From: Sphaerisporangium perillae
GTDB lineage: Bacteria > Actinomycetota > Actinomycetes > Streptosporangiales > Streptosporangiaceae
DNA: 64,000 nt
Direction: 5' to 3'
NCBI RefSeq assembly: GCF_023276435.1
Contig: NZ_JALLPO010000002.1
Location: 248,001-312,000, forward strand
The notes under the pieces were generated by a model, which searched no databases, had not been told where the DNA came from, and saw only the letters and a program-made list of their open reading frames with translations. Positions 1 to 8,095 of this stretch are shown piece by piece. The first letter of the stretch is position 1. Each line of letters starts with the position of its first letter. Made by a program: the position numbers and the translations under genes.

Positions 1-1
1 C

Positions 2-820
2 CAGATGCTGTGGGGCGCCTTCACCTCCGTGCTCTTCAGCCACCTGACTGGCAACGTCTGGGCCGGGGTCCTCGGCGGCGTGGCCGCCACCGTCCTGTAC
101 GCGGCGATCCTGTCGGTCGGAGCCGTCACCGCCCGGGCCGACCCGGTGGTCGTCGCGGTGGGCACCAACCTGCTCGCCCTCGGCCTCACCGCGTTCCTGA
201 TGCGGCTCATCCTGGGCGGCGGCGGGACGTTCTCCTCCCCCGACCTCAAAGGCCTGCCGACGCTCGCCGGCCTCGGGCTCGGCGACCTCCCTCTGGCGGG
301 GCCGGTGCTCGGCCCCCAGTCGCCGCTCGTGCCGCTCGCGCTGGTGCTGGTGGTGGCGGCCGCGTGGTGGCTGAAGCGGACCAGGTCAGGGCTACGGCTG
401 CGGGGCATCGGGCAGCATCAGGAGGCCGCCGAGTCCCTCGGGCTCAAGGTCGGCGCCTACCGGCACGGCGCCGTGCTGGCCGCCGGCGCGCTCTGCGGGC
501 TCGCCGGGGCCCAGCTGGCCCTCGGCAACGTGACACTGTTCAGTGAAGGCATGAGCGCCGGGCGCGGGTGGGTCGCGGTCGTCGCCGTGATGCTCGGCCG
601 CAACCGCGTGTACGGCGTCGTGGCCGCCTGCCTGCTGTTCGGGATCGCCGAGGCCTGGGGATTCCGCCTGCAGGGAGCCGGGCTGCCGCAGCAGGCCGCC
701 GACGCCGCGCCGTACGTCATCACGCTGGCCGCTCTGGTGCTGGTCCAGCTGCGCAGGCGGCGGAGGCGGCCCGGCGGCCTGGGATCGGACAAGGTCCTCG
801 AGGAAGGGGTGACCACGTGA
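2..820 (+). CDS. Sugar/nucleoside ABC transporter permease (5' end off window)
   Basis: This is the C-terminal 272 codons or so of an inner-membrane permease; the reading frame is open to the left window edge, so the start lies outside. Hydrophobic segments alternate with short loops, and the region around GIGQHQEAAESLGLKV matches the cytoplasmic EAA-like loop that contacts the ATPase in permeases of the BmpA-type nucleoside/simple-sugar importers. The gene overlaps the next start by GTGA. The genes downstream salvage methylthioribose, so the likely cargo is a nucleoside or a 5'-modified ribose such as methylthioadenosine; that substrate is inferred from context only. The partner ATPase, second permease and binding protein would lie upstream of the window. 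Confidence 0.85.
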   Translation, partial: QMLWGAFTSVLFSHLTGNVWAGVLGGVAATVLYAAILSVGAVTARADPVVVAVGTNLLALGLTAFLMRLILGGGGTFSSPDLKGLPTLAGLGLGDLPLAGPVLGPQSPLVPLALVLVVAAAWWLKRTRSGLRLRGIGQHQEAAESLGLKVGAYRHGAVLAAGALCGLAGAQLALGNVTLFSEGMSAGRGWVAVVAVMLGRNRVYGVVAACLLFGIAEAWGFRLQGAGLPQQAADAAPYVITLAALVLVQLRRRRRRPGGLGSDKVLEEGVTT

Positions 821-1860
821 GCGGCACCGGTAACACGCCGATACTGGCCGACTCGGTACGGACGACCGACGACGGGGTGGACATCCTCGATCGCCGCGTC
901 TACCCGTTCGACCGCAAGTGGGTGCATTGCGCCACCATGGAGGACGTGGCGGTGGCCATCGAGCAGATGGTCACGCAGAGCTCGGGCCCGCTGTTCGCCA
1001 CGACCGCCGGCATGACGCTCGCCGCCCGCGAGGCGCGCGACGCCGGTCCCGGAGCCGCCGCCGAACGGCTGCGCGCCGCGGGCCGCAGGCTCATCGCCAC
1101 CCGGCCCACCAACAACCACATCCGCGACGCCGTCAACGCGATCCTGGCGGCCACCGTGGACGGCCCGCTGGCCGGCGCGCCAGGAGCGGAGCTCGTGGAC
1201 GCCGTGGCGAAGGCCGCGGCCGAGCACGACGCGGGCTACCGCGCGGGAAGCCTGGCCCTGGGCCGTCACGCCGCCGGGCTGCTGGAGGACGGCGCGCGCG
1301 TGCTCACCCACTGCTGGGGCGACGCCTACCTGATCGGAACCGTCCAGGCCGCCGAGGCGATGGGCAAGCGGCTGGAGTTCGTCTGCACCGAGACCCGGCC
1401 CTACCTGCAGGGGGCCAGGCTGACCGCGGCGACGCTGGTGGAGATGGGCTACCGGCCCACCGTGATCACCGACGGCATGGTGCCCTCCGCGCTCGCCAAC
1501 GGGCTGGCCGACGTCGCGCTGGTCGCCTCCGACCGGGTGACCATGGACGGGCACGTGGTGAACAAGGTCGGCACGCTCGCGGTCGCCCTGGCCGCGCAGG
1601 CGTTCGGCGTGCCGATGTACGTGCTCTCCCATGCCCCAGACCCCCTCTCCCCGCGGATCGAGGACGTCGAGATCGAGCACCGCGACGGCGACGAGGTGCT
1701 GCACGTGCTCGGCACGCGCAGCGCGGCCGAGGGCACCCGCGGGTACTACCCGGCCTTCGACGCCACGCCGCCCCACCTGGTCACCCGGATCATCACCGAA
1801 CGGGGGGCCTTCGAGCCCGCCCGCGTGTCCGATCACTTCGAGGAGAATCCCGCGCGATGA
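817..1860 (+). CDS. mtnA: S-methyl-5-thioribose-1-phosphate isomerase family (MtnA-like)
   Basis: A 347-residue member of the eIF-2B alpha/MtnA family, which opens the ribose-1-phosphate ring of 5-methylthioribose-1-phosphate to the ribulose-1-phosphate. The GTG start at 817 overlaps the permease stop (GTGA); a longer upstream frame exists but only shadows the permease. Family features visible are the N-terminal RRVYPFDRKWVHC stretch, TRPTNNHIRDAVN, the cysteine in VCTETRPYLQGARLT and ITDGMVPSAL followed by ASDRVTMDGHVVNKVGT, which carries the conserved aspartate and the NKVGT phosphate-site motif. Some family members act on ribose-1,5-bisphosphate or 5-deoxyribose-1-phosphate instead. The neighbouring kinase, dehydratase and enolase-phosphatase favour methionine salvage. 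Confidence 0.88.
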   Translation: MSGTGNTPILADSVRTTDDGVDILDRRVYPFDRKWVHCATMEDVAVAIEQMVTQSSGPLFATTAGMTLAAREARDAGPGAAAERLRAAGRRLIATRPTNNHIRDAVNAILAATVDGPLAGAPGAELVDAVAKAAAEHDAGYRAGSLALGRHAAGLLEDGARVLTHCWGDAYLIGTVQAAEAMGKRLEFVCTETRPYLQGARLTAATLVEMGYRPTVITDGMVPSALANGLADVALVASDRVTMDGHVVNKVGTLAVALAAQAFGVPMYVLSHAPDPLSPRIEDVEIEHRDGDEVLHVLGTRSAAEGTRGYYPAFDATPPHLVTRIITERGAFEPARVSDHFEENPAR

Positions 1861-2816
1861 GCACCACCCGCCGCATCGTCGTCGACACCGACACCGGCAT
1901 CGACGACGCCCACACGCTGCTCTACCTGGCCGGACGCCCGGACGCGGAGATCGTGGCCGTGACCTCGGTGTTCGGCAACTGCGTGGAGGAGGACGCGGTA
2001 CGCAACATCGGGTATGTCAACCGGCTGCTCGGGCTCTCGGTGCCCGTGGCGCGCGGCGCGGCCGAGCCGCTGTCCGGCACCGCGCACATCGCCCGGTACG
2101 TGCACGGCAAGGACGGCCTCGGGGACCGCGGCTACGACCGCCCGCTCCCGCCCGTGGCCGGCGAGACCGCCGCCGAGCTGCTCGTGCGGCTCGCGAACGA
2201 GCAGCCGGGCGAGCTGGACCTGCTGGCGCTCGGCCCGCTGACCAATCTCGCGCTGGCGTTGCGCGCCGATCCGGAGCTCTTTACAAAGTATCGTTCGGTC
2301 GTGCTGATGGGCGGCTCCGGCCCGTACGCCACCCCCGGCGAGCTGCTCATGATCGACGCGAACGTCAACAACGACCCGGTGGCGGCCCGCGCGGTCTTCT
2401 CGGCCCCGCGTCGCGAGCTGGTCATGGTCGGGGTGAACGTCACCGCCGTGACGATCCTCGCCGAGCCCGCCATCGCCGCCCTGCGTGCGGCCGCCACCCC
2501 GATCGCGCGCTTCGCCACCGAGATCCTCGACTCCTACCTGGACTTCTACCAGAAGGAATGGGGCCGCAGGATCATCCCGCTGCACGATCCGCTGGCGGCG
2601 GGCATCCTGCTCGACCCTAGCCTCGCGACCGGCGCCACGCTCGGGCCGGTCAACGTCGTCGGCGACGGGTTCCTGTGGCGTGCCCGGCTGATGCGGACCG
2701 CCGAGGGGCTGCCGCCGTCCTTCCCGTACGAGCCCGCGCCCGACACTCGGGTGATCACGGCGGTCGACTCGGCCAGGTTCGTCAACGACTTCGTCCAGAC
2801 CCTCACCCGGCCGTGA
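1857..2816 (+). CDS. Inosine/uridine-type nucleoside hydrolase
   Basis: A 319-residue nucleoside hydrolase, which cleaves the N-glycosidic bond of ribonucleosides to a free base and ribose. The calcium-binding signature is present at the N-terminus as VVDTDTGIDDAHT, and the other expected blocks follow: LALGPLTNLALAL, VLMGGSGPYATPGE, the asparagine-rich DANVNNDP, and a C-terminal PLHDPLAAG. ATG at 1857 overlaps the mtnA stop (ATGA) and its own end overlaps the kinase start (GTGA), so it is translationally embedded between two methylthioribose genes. No MTA phosphorylase or MTA/SAH nucleosidase is visible in the window. I infer that this enzyme releases 5-methylthioribose from methylthioadenosine, a role not standard for the family. 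Confidence 0.87.
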   Translation: MSTTRRIVVDTDTGIDDAHTLLYLAGRPDAEIVAVTSVFGNCVEEDAVRNIGYVNRLLGLSVPVARGAAEPLSGTAHIARYVHGKDGLGDRGYDRPLPPVAGETAAELLVRLANEQPGELDLLALGPLTNLALALRADPELFTKYRSVVLMGGSGPYATPGELLMIDANVNNDPVAARAVFSAPRRELVMVGVNVTAVTILAEPAIAALRAAATPIARFATEILDSYLDFYQKEWGRRIIPLHDPLAAGILLDPSLATGATLGPVNVVGDGFLWRARLMRTAEGLPPSFPYEPAPDTRVITAVDSARFVNDFVQTLTRP

Positions 2817-4093
2817 GCGGCGCACTCACCGGCGGTCCCGGCCAGGCCGCACCGGCTGACCTCCCCGGCCCGGCCGCGCCGGGCACGCCCCCCGGCCGGC
2901 GGCCCTACCCGGCCTATCCGCTGCTCTCGCCGGACGACGTTCCCGGATATCTGGAGTCACGCGGCCTTTCGAGCCTGCTCGGCGGCACGGCCGGAGGGCC
3001 GCTCACGGTCCGGGAGGTGAGCGACGGCAACCTCAACCGGATCTTCCTGGTCCGCCGCGACCCGGACGTGCCCGGCCTCGCGGTCAAGCAGGCGCTTCCT
3101 TGGGTCCGCGTCCACGGGGAATCGTGGCCGCTCACGCCGTACCGCGCGGCGGCCGAGGCCCGCGCCTACGAGCACCTGGCCAGGGTCGCGCCGGAGTTCG
3201 TCCCCGCCTACCACGGCTACGACCCGGCGACCTTCACCCTGGTGATGGAGGACCTCGGGGATCTCGACGTGCTGCGCGCGGCCTCGATCGCGGGCCGCTC
3301 CCCCGGCGACACGGGCGCCCAGGTCGGCGTCTTCGTCGCCCGGCTGGCCTTCGCGACCTCCGACTTCGGCATGAGCTCCGCCGGGCGCAAGAAGCTGATC
3401 GCCGAGTCGGTCAACCCCGAGCTGTGCGAGCTGACCGAGGACGTCGTCCTGACCGAGCCGTACATCGAGCACGAGCACAACGGCCACCATCCCGCGCTGG
3501 ACGCGCTGGTCCGCGAGGTGCGCGCCGATCCGGAGCTGCGCCGCGAGGCGGCCCGGCTGAAGCACCTGTTCACGACCAAGGCTGAGGCGCTGATCCACGG
3601 CGACCTGCACTCGGGCAGCGTCATGGTCGGCGGCGGGCGCGTCGCCGTCATCGACCCGGAGTTCTCCTTCGTGGGCCCGATCGGGTTCGACCTCGGGCTG
3701 TTCTGGGCCAACGCCCTCATCGCGGCGATACGCGGCGACGTCCTCGGCTCGTCCGGGCTGGGCGCGGAGCACCTGGCGCAGGTCGCGGCGAGCTGGGAGG
3801 CGTTCACCGGCGAGTTCCAGCGGTCGTGGCCGACCCGTGCGGACGGCTTCTACCCCGACTCCTACCTCGCGGAGTTCCTGCGGGGCGTGTGGCACGACGG
3901 CCTCGGGTATGCGGGCTCTGAGGCGATGCGCCGTGCCGTCGGATACGCCCACGCCGCCGACCTCGAGACGCTCCCCGAACCCGAGCGGCCGATCGCCGCC
4001 GCCCGCGTCGTGCGGCTCGCCCGGGAGTTGATCACGCGGCGACATGGGTACGACCGACCGGACGCGCTGGCCAGGCTGCTCAGAGAGGTGTGA
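2813..4093 (+). CDS. mtnK: S-methyl-5-thioribose kinase
   Basis: A 426-residue APH-fold kinase that phosphorylates 5-methylthioribose at O1, supplying the substrate of the upstream isomerase. Evidence is the N-terminal VREVSDGNLNRIFLV nucleotide loop, VKQALPWVR with the lysine, the catalytic IHGDLHSGSVMV loop, and the metal-binding IDPEFSFVGPIGFDLG, all characteristic of MtnK rather than generic aminoglycoside kinases. The GTG start at 2813 overlaps the nucleoside hydrolase stop. The first 40 or so residues are Pro/Gly/Ala-rich and look like an unstructured extension. The chain then reaches the LSPDDVPGYLESRG helix with which MtnK proteins usually open. A second MtnK-like gene lies at 6842-8095. 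Confidence 0.93.
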   Translation: MSGALTGGPGQAAPADLPGPAAPGTPPGRRPYPAYPLLSPDDVPGYLESRGLSSLLGGTAGGPLTVREVSDGNLNRIFLVRRDPDVPGLAVKQALPWVRVHGESWPLTPYRAAAEARAYEHLARVAPEFVPAYHGYDPATFTLVMEDLGDLDVLRAASIAGRSPGDTGAQVGVFVARLAFATSDFGMSSAGRKKLIAESVNPELCELTEDVVLTEPYIEHEHNGHHPALDALVREVRADPELRREAARLKHLFTTKAEALIHGDLHSGSVMVGGGRVAVIDPEFSFVGPIGFDLGLFWANALIAAIRGDVLGSSGLGAEHLAQVAASWEAFTGEFQRSWPTRADGFYPDSYLAEFLRGVWHDGLGYAGSEAMRRAVGYAHAADLETLPEPERPIAAARVVRLARELITRRHGYDRPDALARLLREV

Positions 4094-4097
4094 GGAC

Positions 4098-4817
4098 ATG
4101 ACGGAGACGACACCCGCGTGGGTCGTGCTCGACATCGAGGGGACCACCAGCTCCACCAGCTCGGTGCACGTGGGTCTGTACGACTACGCGCGGCCCCGGC
4201 TCGGAGTGTGGATCGAGACCCATCCCGAGGACCCCGAGGTCCAGGACGCGGTGGCCCAGACGTGCGCCGAGGCCGGGCTGCCGGAGGATGCCACCACCGA
4301 CGAGGTGGTGGCGGTGCTGCACGGCTGGATGGCCGGCGATGTCAAGGCCACGCCGCTGAAGACCCTTCAGGGCCAGATCTGGGCCGCCGGATTCGCCGAC
4401 GGTGACCTGACCGCCCACTTCTTCCCCGACGTGCCCCCGGCTCTGCGCGCCTGGCACTCGGCGGGGATCAAGCTGGCGGTCTTCTCCTCCGGCTCCGTCC
4501 GGAGCCAGCAGCCGTGGTTCCGGCACAGCGACGCCGGGGACCTGGCGATCCTGATCGAGCAGTACTTCGACACCGTGCTCGCCGGCCCCAAGCGGGAGCA
4601 GGCGTCCTACCGGCGGATCGCCGAGACCCTGGACCAGCCGGCCGGCCGGCTGCTCTTCCTCTCCGACGTCCCGGCCGAGCTCGACGCCGCCTCCGCGGCG
4701 GGATGGCGCGCGATCGGGGTGCGGCGGCCGGGCGAGCCGAGCGAGAACGCCGACTTCGGCGCCCACCCCATCATCACGTCCTTTGACGAACTCACCTTGA
4801 CCGACAAGGAGTCCTGA
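4098..4817 (+). CDS. mtnC: Enolase-phosphatase E1 (MtnC)
   Basis: A 239-residue HAD-superfamily enzyme. MtnC enolises 2,3-diketo-5-methylthiopentyl-1-phosphate and removes the phosphate to give acireductone, the substrate of MtnD at 11964. The first HAD motif is the E1-specific VLDIEGTTSSTSSVHV rather than DxDGT, with the two carboxylates shifted as in known E1 proteins. LAVFSSGSVRSQQ is motif II, AGPKREQASY carries the motif III lysine, and FLSDVPAELDAASAAGW is motif IV. The ATG at 4098 follows the kinase stop by four bases with GAGG just upstream. The stop shares one base with the next ATG (TGATG), so coupling with mtnB is expected. Confidence 0.94.
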   Translation: MTETTPAWVVLDIEGTTSSTSSVHVGLYDYARPRLGVWIETHPEDPEVQDAVAQTCAEAGLPEDATTDEVVAVLHGWMAGDVKATPLKTLQGQIWAAGFADGDLTAHFFPDVPPALRAWHSAGIKLAVFSSGSVRSQQPWFRHSDAGDLAILIEQYFDTVLAGPKREQASYRRIAETLDQPAGRLLFLSDVPAELDAASAAGWRAIGVRRPGEPSENADFGAHPIITSFDELTLTDKES

Positions 4818-5437
4818 TGAACGAGCTGACCCCGGCCCGCGTCCTGTCCGCCGGAGGGAGGCTGGCCGCCGAGTCGGCCCGGTTCACCTCCTACGGCTGG
4901 ATGCGCGGCACCTCAGGCAACATCTCCGAGGTGCTGACCCGTGATCCCCTGCTGCTGGCCGTTACCGCCAGCGGCCTGGACAAGGGCGAGCTCGCCCCCT
5001 CCGACGTCGCCGTGGTGGACCCGAAGGGCGACCTGGTCGAGGTCGAGGGCGTCGAGCCGCTCCGCCCGTCCGCCGAGGCCGGCCTGCACGCCCGCGTGGC
5101 CGCCGTGACCGGCGCGGACGCCGTCGTGCACGTCCATGCCCTGAACGCCGTCATCGCCGGGCACCACTGGCCCGGCGGCGTCCACCTGCGCGACGTCGAG
5201 ACGCTCAAGGGCATCGGCCGCCTCGCCCACGATGACGAGGTCGTCTTCCCGGTGATCCGCAACAGCCAGGACATGAGCGAGCTGGGCGACCGCTTCGAGG
5301 CCGCCTACGATCCCCGCACCCCCGCCGTGATCGTCGCCGGCCACGGCCTCTACACCTGGGGCACCGACCTGGTGCACGCCCGCCACATCACCGAATGCGT
5401 CGAATGGCTCCTCGCATACGCCCTCGCCACCTCCTGA
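4817..5437 (+). CDS. mtnB: Methylthioribulose-1-phosphate dehydratase (MtnB)
   Basis: A 206-residue class II aldolase-fold metalloenzyme. MtnB dehydrates 5-methylthioribulose-1-phosphate between the MtnA and MtnC steps. Visible family features are WMRGTSGNIS near the N-terminus, VTASGLDKGELAP, LRPSAEAGLHARV with the catalytic glutamate, the zinc-binding AVVHVHALNAV, and IVAGHGLYTWG with a third histidine. The length and the RNSQDMSELG segment fit MtnB better than fuculose aldolases. It is the last gene of the block and is followed by a sharp drop in GC. An aldolase acting on 5-deoxyribulose-1-phosphate is the main alternative, but the adjacent mtnC makes the dehydratase more likely. Confidence 0.9.
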   Translation: MNELTPARVLSAGGRLAAESARFTSYGWMRGTSGNISEVLTRDPLLLAVTASGLDKGELAPSDVAVVDPKGDLVEVEGVEPLRPSAEAGLHARVAAVTGADAVVHVHALNAVIAGHHWPGGVHLRDVETLKGIGRLAHDDEVVFPVIRNSQDMSELGDRFEAAYDPRTPAVIVAGHGLYTWGTDLVHARHITECVEWLLAYALATS

Positions 5438-5452
5438 CCGACTCCCCTGGCA

Positions 5453-6151
5453 GTGTCGGCTGACAGCCCTCACCAACCGGTGGGGAAGCGCGGACCGTTA
5501 TCGAGCCGTCCGAGTTCGAACCAAGTTGTAACACTAGTCACAATATCAATCGGAGGGAACGATTCTGGATTCGGCCCCATCATTCAAGCCTGCATCAAGC
5601 TTCCCGTAAACTGTTATAAAGCCGTCGTGAGTGACCTTGGCGACACCGAGCCGCTTGAGATATCGGAACCGGTGCGCATCGACGGAAAAGTGCGTAACTC
5701 AATTATTCAAGTACTTCAGGCTATACACGCAAAGGCGCCAAACGCCAAGATCATGTTGGTGGGCTACCCCAGGGTGATTGGCGCCACATGTGACGTGCCT
5801 TGGGGTATCACCGACCAGGACGAGGTCAACTGGATCAAGGGTACCGTCAATCGTATGGACGACATGATGGCCAACCTGGGCGCCGACCCAAGGCTACAGG
5901 GCGTTCCAGTCACGTTCGTCGATCCTCGGCCCTACTTCGGGTTGAACGGTGAGCATGGCGCGTGCACCGGCGACGGGAACGAGGCCATCCATGAAGTGGT
6001 CACAGACCTCACCCCCGGAGATAGCGCTCTGCTGCCTGGCCCATGGAACCTTCCGGGCCAGTCCGCCCGATCCTTCCACCCAACCTTATGGGGCACGGAT
6101 TTGTATGCCGCCGCGCTCAACAGCGTGATATCCGTACCAGGGTTCCTGTGA
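5453..6151 (+). pseudogene. SGNH/GDSL hydrolase, 5'-truncated
   Basis: The open frame carries the C-terminal two thirds of a secreted SGNH esterase/lipase: VTISIGGNDSGFG is block III with the catalytic-site asparagine, and SFHPTLWGTDLYAAAL is block V with the histidine. Block I (GDSL, nucleophile serine) and the signal peptide are missing. The first 20 or so codons, from a GTG at 5453 to about 5515, do not look like the family and read as unrelated sequence up to the mtnB end. Base composition is clearly more AT-rich than the flanking mtn genes, so this is probably an acquired gene cut at its 5' end. The stop still overlaps the next gene by GTGA. Confidence 0.75.
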
Positions 6152-6642
6152 GGAGGTACAAGGTTGTCTCTGCTGTGGCGGCGGGCTGCATGCTCGCCGC
6201 CACAGCGGCGTGCAGCCTCGAATCGAATCAGGAGCGAGCGGAGCGCCTTGCCACACAAGGACTCAGGCCGGAGGTTTCCCGTATCCGAGCTGTGGTGAAG
6301 GGAGTTCTTCGAACGGCCTGGACTTCAGGGGACGTCTCGAACAGGCAGCTCACCAGCGCGATGGAGCTCCACTTCGGGCGTTTTGATAAACCTCGATCAG
6401 GTGGGATGGGGATCTTCGCCATGCATTTTTCGCCCGCTGGGAGCGTGGGCACCGACATTGTGATTGAGTCGCAATCGAGCGACAGTGGGTTCAACGCCGC
6501 TCAGGCGGCCGTGGCGGCGTGTGTGCGTTTTTCCGGTGCGCCCGGGCCCGACCCGGCTGTCGACATCCACGACGTCGCCTGCCCCTCTACCGTTGCCGCG
6601 ACAAACGTCAGAATCCTCAAGGTCGCCGATCAGAGTCAGTGA
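6148..6642 (+). CDS. Putative lipoprotein of unknown function
   Basis: A 164-residue predicted lipoprotein. The GTG start at 6148 overlaps the stop of the SGNH hydrolase remnant, and the N-terminus VRRYKVVSAVAAGC followed by MLAATAACSLES gives a short charged segment, hydrophobic core and AAC lipobox with the cysteine at about residue 22. The mature part has no motif I recognise and contains two further cysteines, in AACVRF and DVACPS, which could form a disulfide. GC content is low like its neighbour, and the overlap shows the two were an operon before the hydrolase lost its 5' end. It may be expressed poorly now. The 199 bases after it (6643-6841) show nothing. Confidence 0.6.
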   Translation: MRRYKVVSAVAAGCMLAATAACSLESNQERAERLATQGLRPEVSRIRAVVKGVLRTAWTSGDVSNRQLTSAMELHFGRFDKPRSGGMGIFAMHFSPAGSVGTDIVIESQSSDSGFNAAQAAVAACVRFSGAPGPDPAVDIHDVACPSTVAATNVRILKVADQSQ

Positions 6643-6841
6643 GCCATTTCAGCCTGGTCTTGCAGGTCACGGACGCGTCGCAGATGAGCGTTTTTGAGTG
6701 AAGGGGCGTGTCGGCGGGTGGGCGCGCGCGGCCCGGTGCGAGTGGGCGCTCTCGCAAGGTCGGCGATAACGCCCGAGGAGAGGCGACCAGCAAGACCGGC
6801 AAACGTTCCGCCCGCCGGCAGGCGGGGTGGGCGGCTGAGGG

Positions 6842-8095
6842 TCATCGGCCGGTCGAGTCGGTGAGGATCTGGCCGACGCGGTCGAAGAGGGCAGGGACGC
6901 CGGAGGGCCCCGTGTCCGGTGGGAGGCCCTCCACCAGTAGCAGGCGGGCGGCGCGCAGGACGCCGCGGGCCGCTCGGGCGCGCAGGTCCTCGGGGAGGGT
7001 CTCGATGTCGGAGACCTTGGCGAAGCCGATGATCCGGCGGGCGGCCTTGGCGCCGGCGACCGCCACGGCGTCCCCGCGCACCTTGGCGAGGAACCGTTCT
7101 CGCACGGTGTCTCCGAACACCCTGGGGTAGACGCGCAACGGCCACAGCTCCCTGAACTGCGCCTGGTAGGCCCGCCAGGTCTCCTCCGCCTGGGCGAGCA
7201 CCCACGTGGCGTGCCGCTCGTCGCCCAGCGCCAGCGCCCGGGCCGCCGCCAGGACGTAGTTGCCCCAAAGCGCGCCCACGTCGAACCCGGCCGGCCCGTA
7301 GAAGGCGAACTCGGTGTCGAAGGCCTTGGTCGAGCGCGGCGCGCCGGGCCGCTCGGCGCGCACGAGCACCGAGCCGGTGTGCAGGTCGCCGTGGATCAGC
7401 GCCTCGGCGTGGGTCATGAAGGTCAGCCGGGCCGCGCCGACGGCGGCGCGCACGTCCGGGTCCCCGGCGTACGCGGCCACGTCGGGCTCGTTGGCGGGCA
7501 GCACGACGTTGTGCTCGTGCCGGATGTAGGGCTCGGTGTACACCAGGTCCTCGGTGATCTGGCACAGCTGGGGGTTCACCGAGGCCACCAGCGCGGCCTT
7601 CTGGTCCGGTGCGCTGAGCCCGAACACCGAGGTGCCGAAGGCGACCCGGGCGGCGTACCTGCCGAGGTCGGCCGCCGCGTCCTCGTGCCGCAGCCCCTCG
7701 TTGAGCGCGCCGCGCCAGACGCGGTGGTCGGAGAGGTCCTCGATGGCGACGACGTGCCGCTCGGCGTCCTCCTCGTAGATCGCGGGGACGTACGGGCCCG
7801 CGACGAACCCGTGCGCGCGCAGTGCGCGGGCCTCCGACGCGTTGCGGTCCGGCGTCATGGGCCAGCCGGGATCGGTCCTGACGTACGGGAGGGACTGCTT
7901 GAGCACCAGGCCGGGCACGCCGGCCGCCTCGACGATGAACACCAGGTTCAGGTTGCCGTCCCCGACCTCGCGCACGCCCGTGATCAGCGCCGGGTCGAGG
8001 CGGCTCGCGAGCGCCGGCCGCCCGGCGATGTAGGCGGGAACGGTGTCGGCCGTGAGCAGCCCGTACGACTGCCCGGCACCGATCGTGGCGGTCAT
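6842..8095 (-). CDS. Second S-methyl-5-thioribose kinase-like protein
   Basis: A 417-residue APH-fold kinase paralogous to the protein at 2813. It has the same landmarks: VREVGDGNLNLVFIV, VLKQSLPYVR, the catalytic IHGDLHTGSVLV, and FDTEFAFYGPAGFDVG, where the metal aspartate sits in a D-T-E rather than D-P-E context. ATG at 8095 overlaps the permease stop (ATGA), making it the last gene of a four-gene transporter operon. A kinase at the end of an importer operon is likely to trap the incoming sugar. The partner importer is of the Rbs type, so the substrate could be methylthioribose itself or another 5-deoxy pentose. The last 40 residues are less conserved between the two copies. Confidence 0.88.
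   Translation of the reverse strand: MTATIGAGQSYGLLTADTVPAYIAGRPALASRLDPALITGVREVGDGNLNLVFIVEAAGVPGLVLKQSLPYVRTDPGWPMTPDRNASEARALRAHGFVAGPYVPAIYEEDAERHVVAIEDLSDHRVWRGALNEGLRHEDAAADLGRYAARVAFGTSVFGLSAPDQKAALVASVNPQLCQITEDLVYTEPYIRHEHNVVLPANEPDVAAYAGDPDVRAAVGAARLTFMTHAEALIHGDLHTGSVLVRAERPGAPRSTKAFDTEFAFYGPAGFDVGALWGNYVLAAARALALGDERHATWVLAQAEETWRAYQAQFRELWPLRVYPRVFGDTVRERFLAKVRGDAVAVAGAKAARRIIGFAKVSDIETLPEDLRARAARGVLRAARLLLVEGLPPDTGPSGVPALFDRVGQILTDSTGR

Noticed and set aside
457-1836. Long open frames on the strand opposite the mtn, egt and other genes (here a 459-codon minus-strand frame).
   Set aside because: Such frames mirror the G/C third positions of real genes, have Arg/Gly/His-rich translations and no domain.
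5505-5530. GAGTTCGAACC looks like a tRNA T-loop at the 5' break of the SGNH hydrolase.
   Set aside because: The flanking bases do not form a T-stem and no acceptor or anticodon arm can be drawn.
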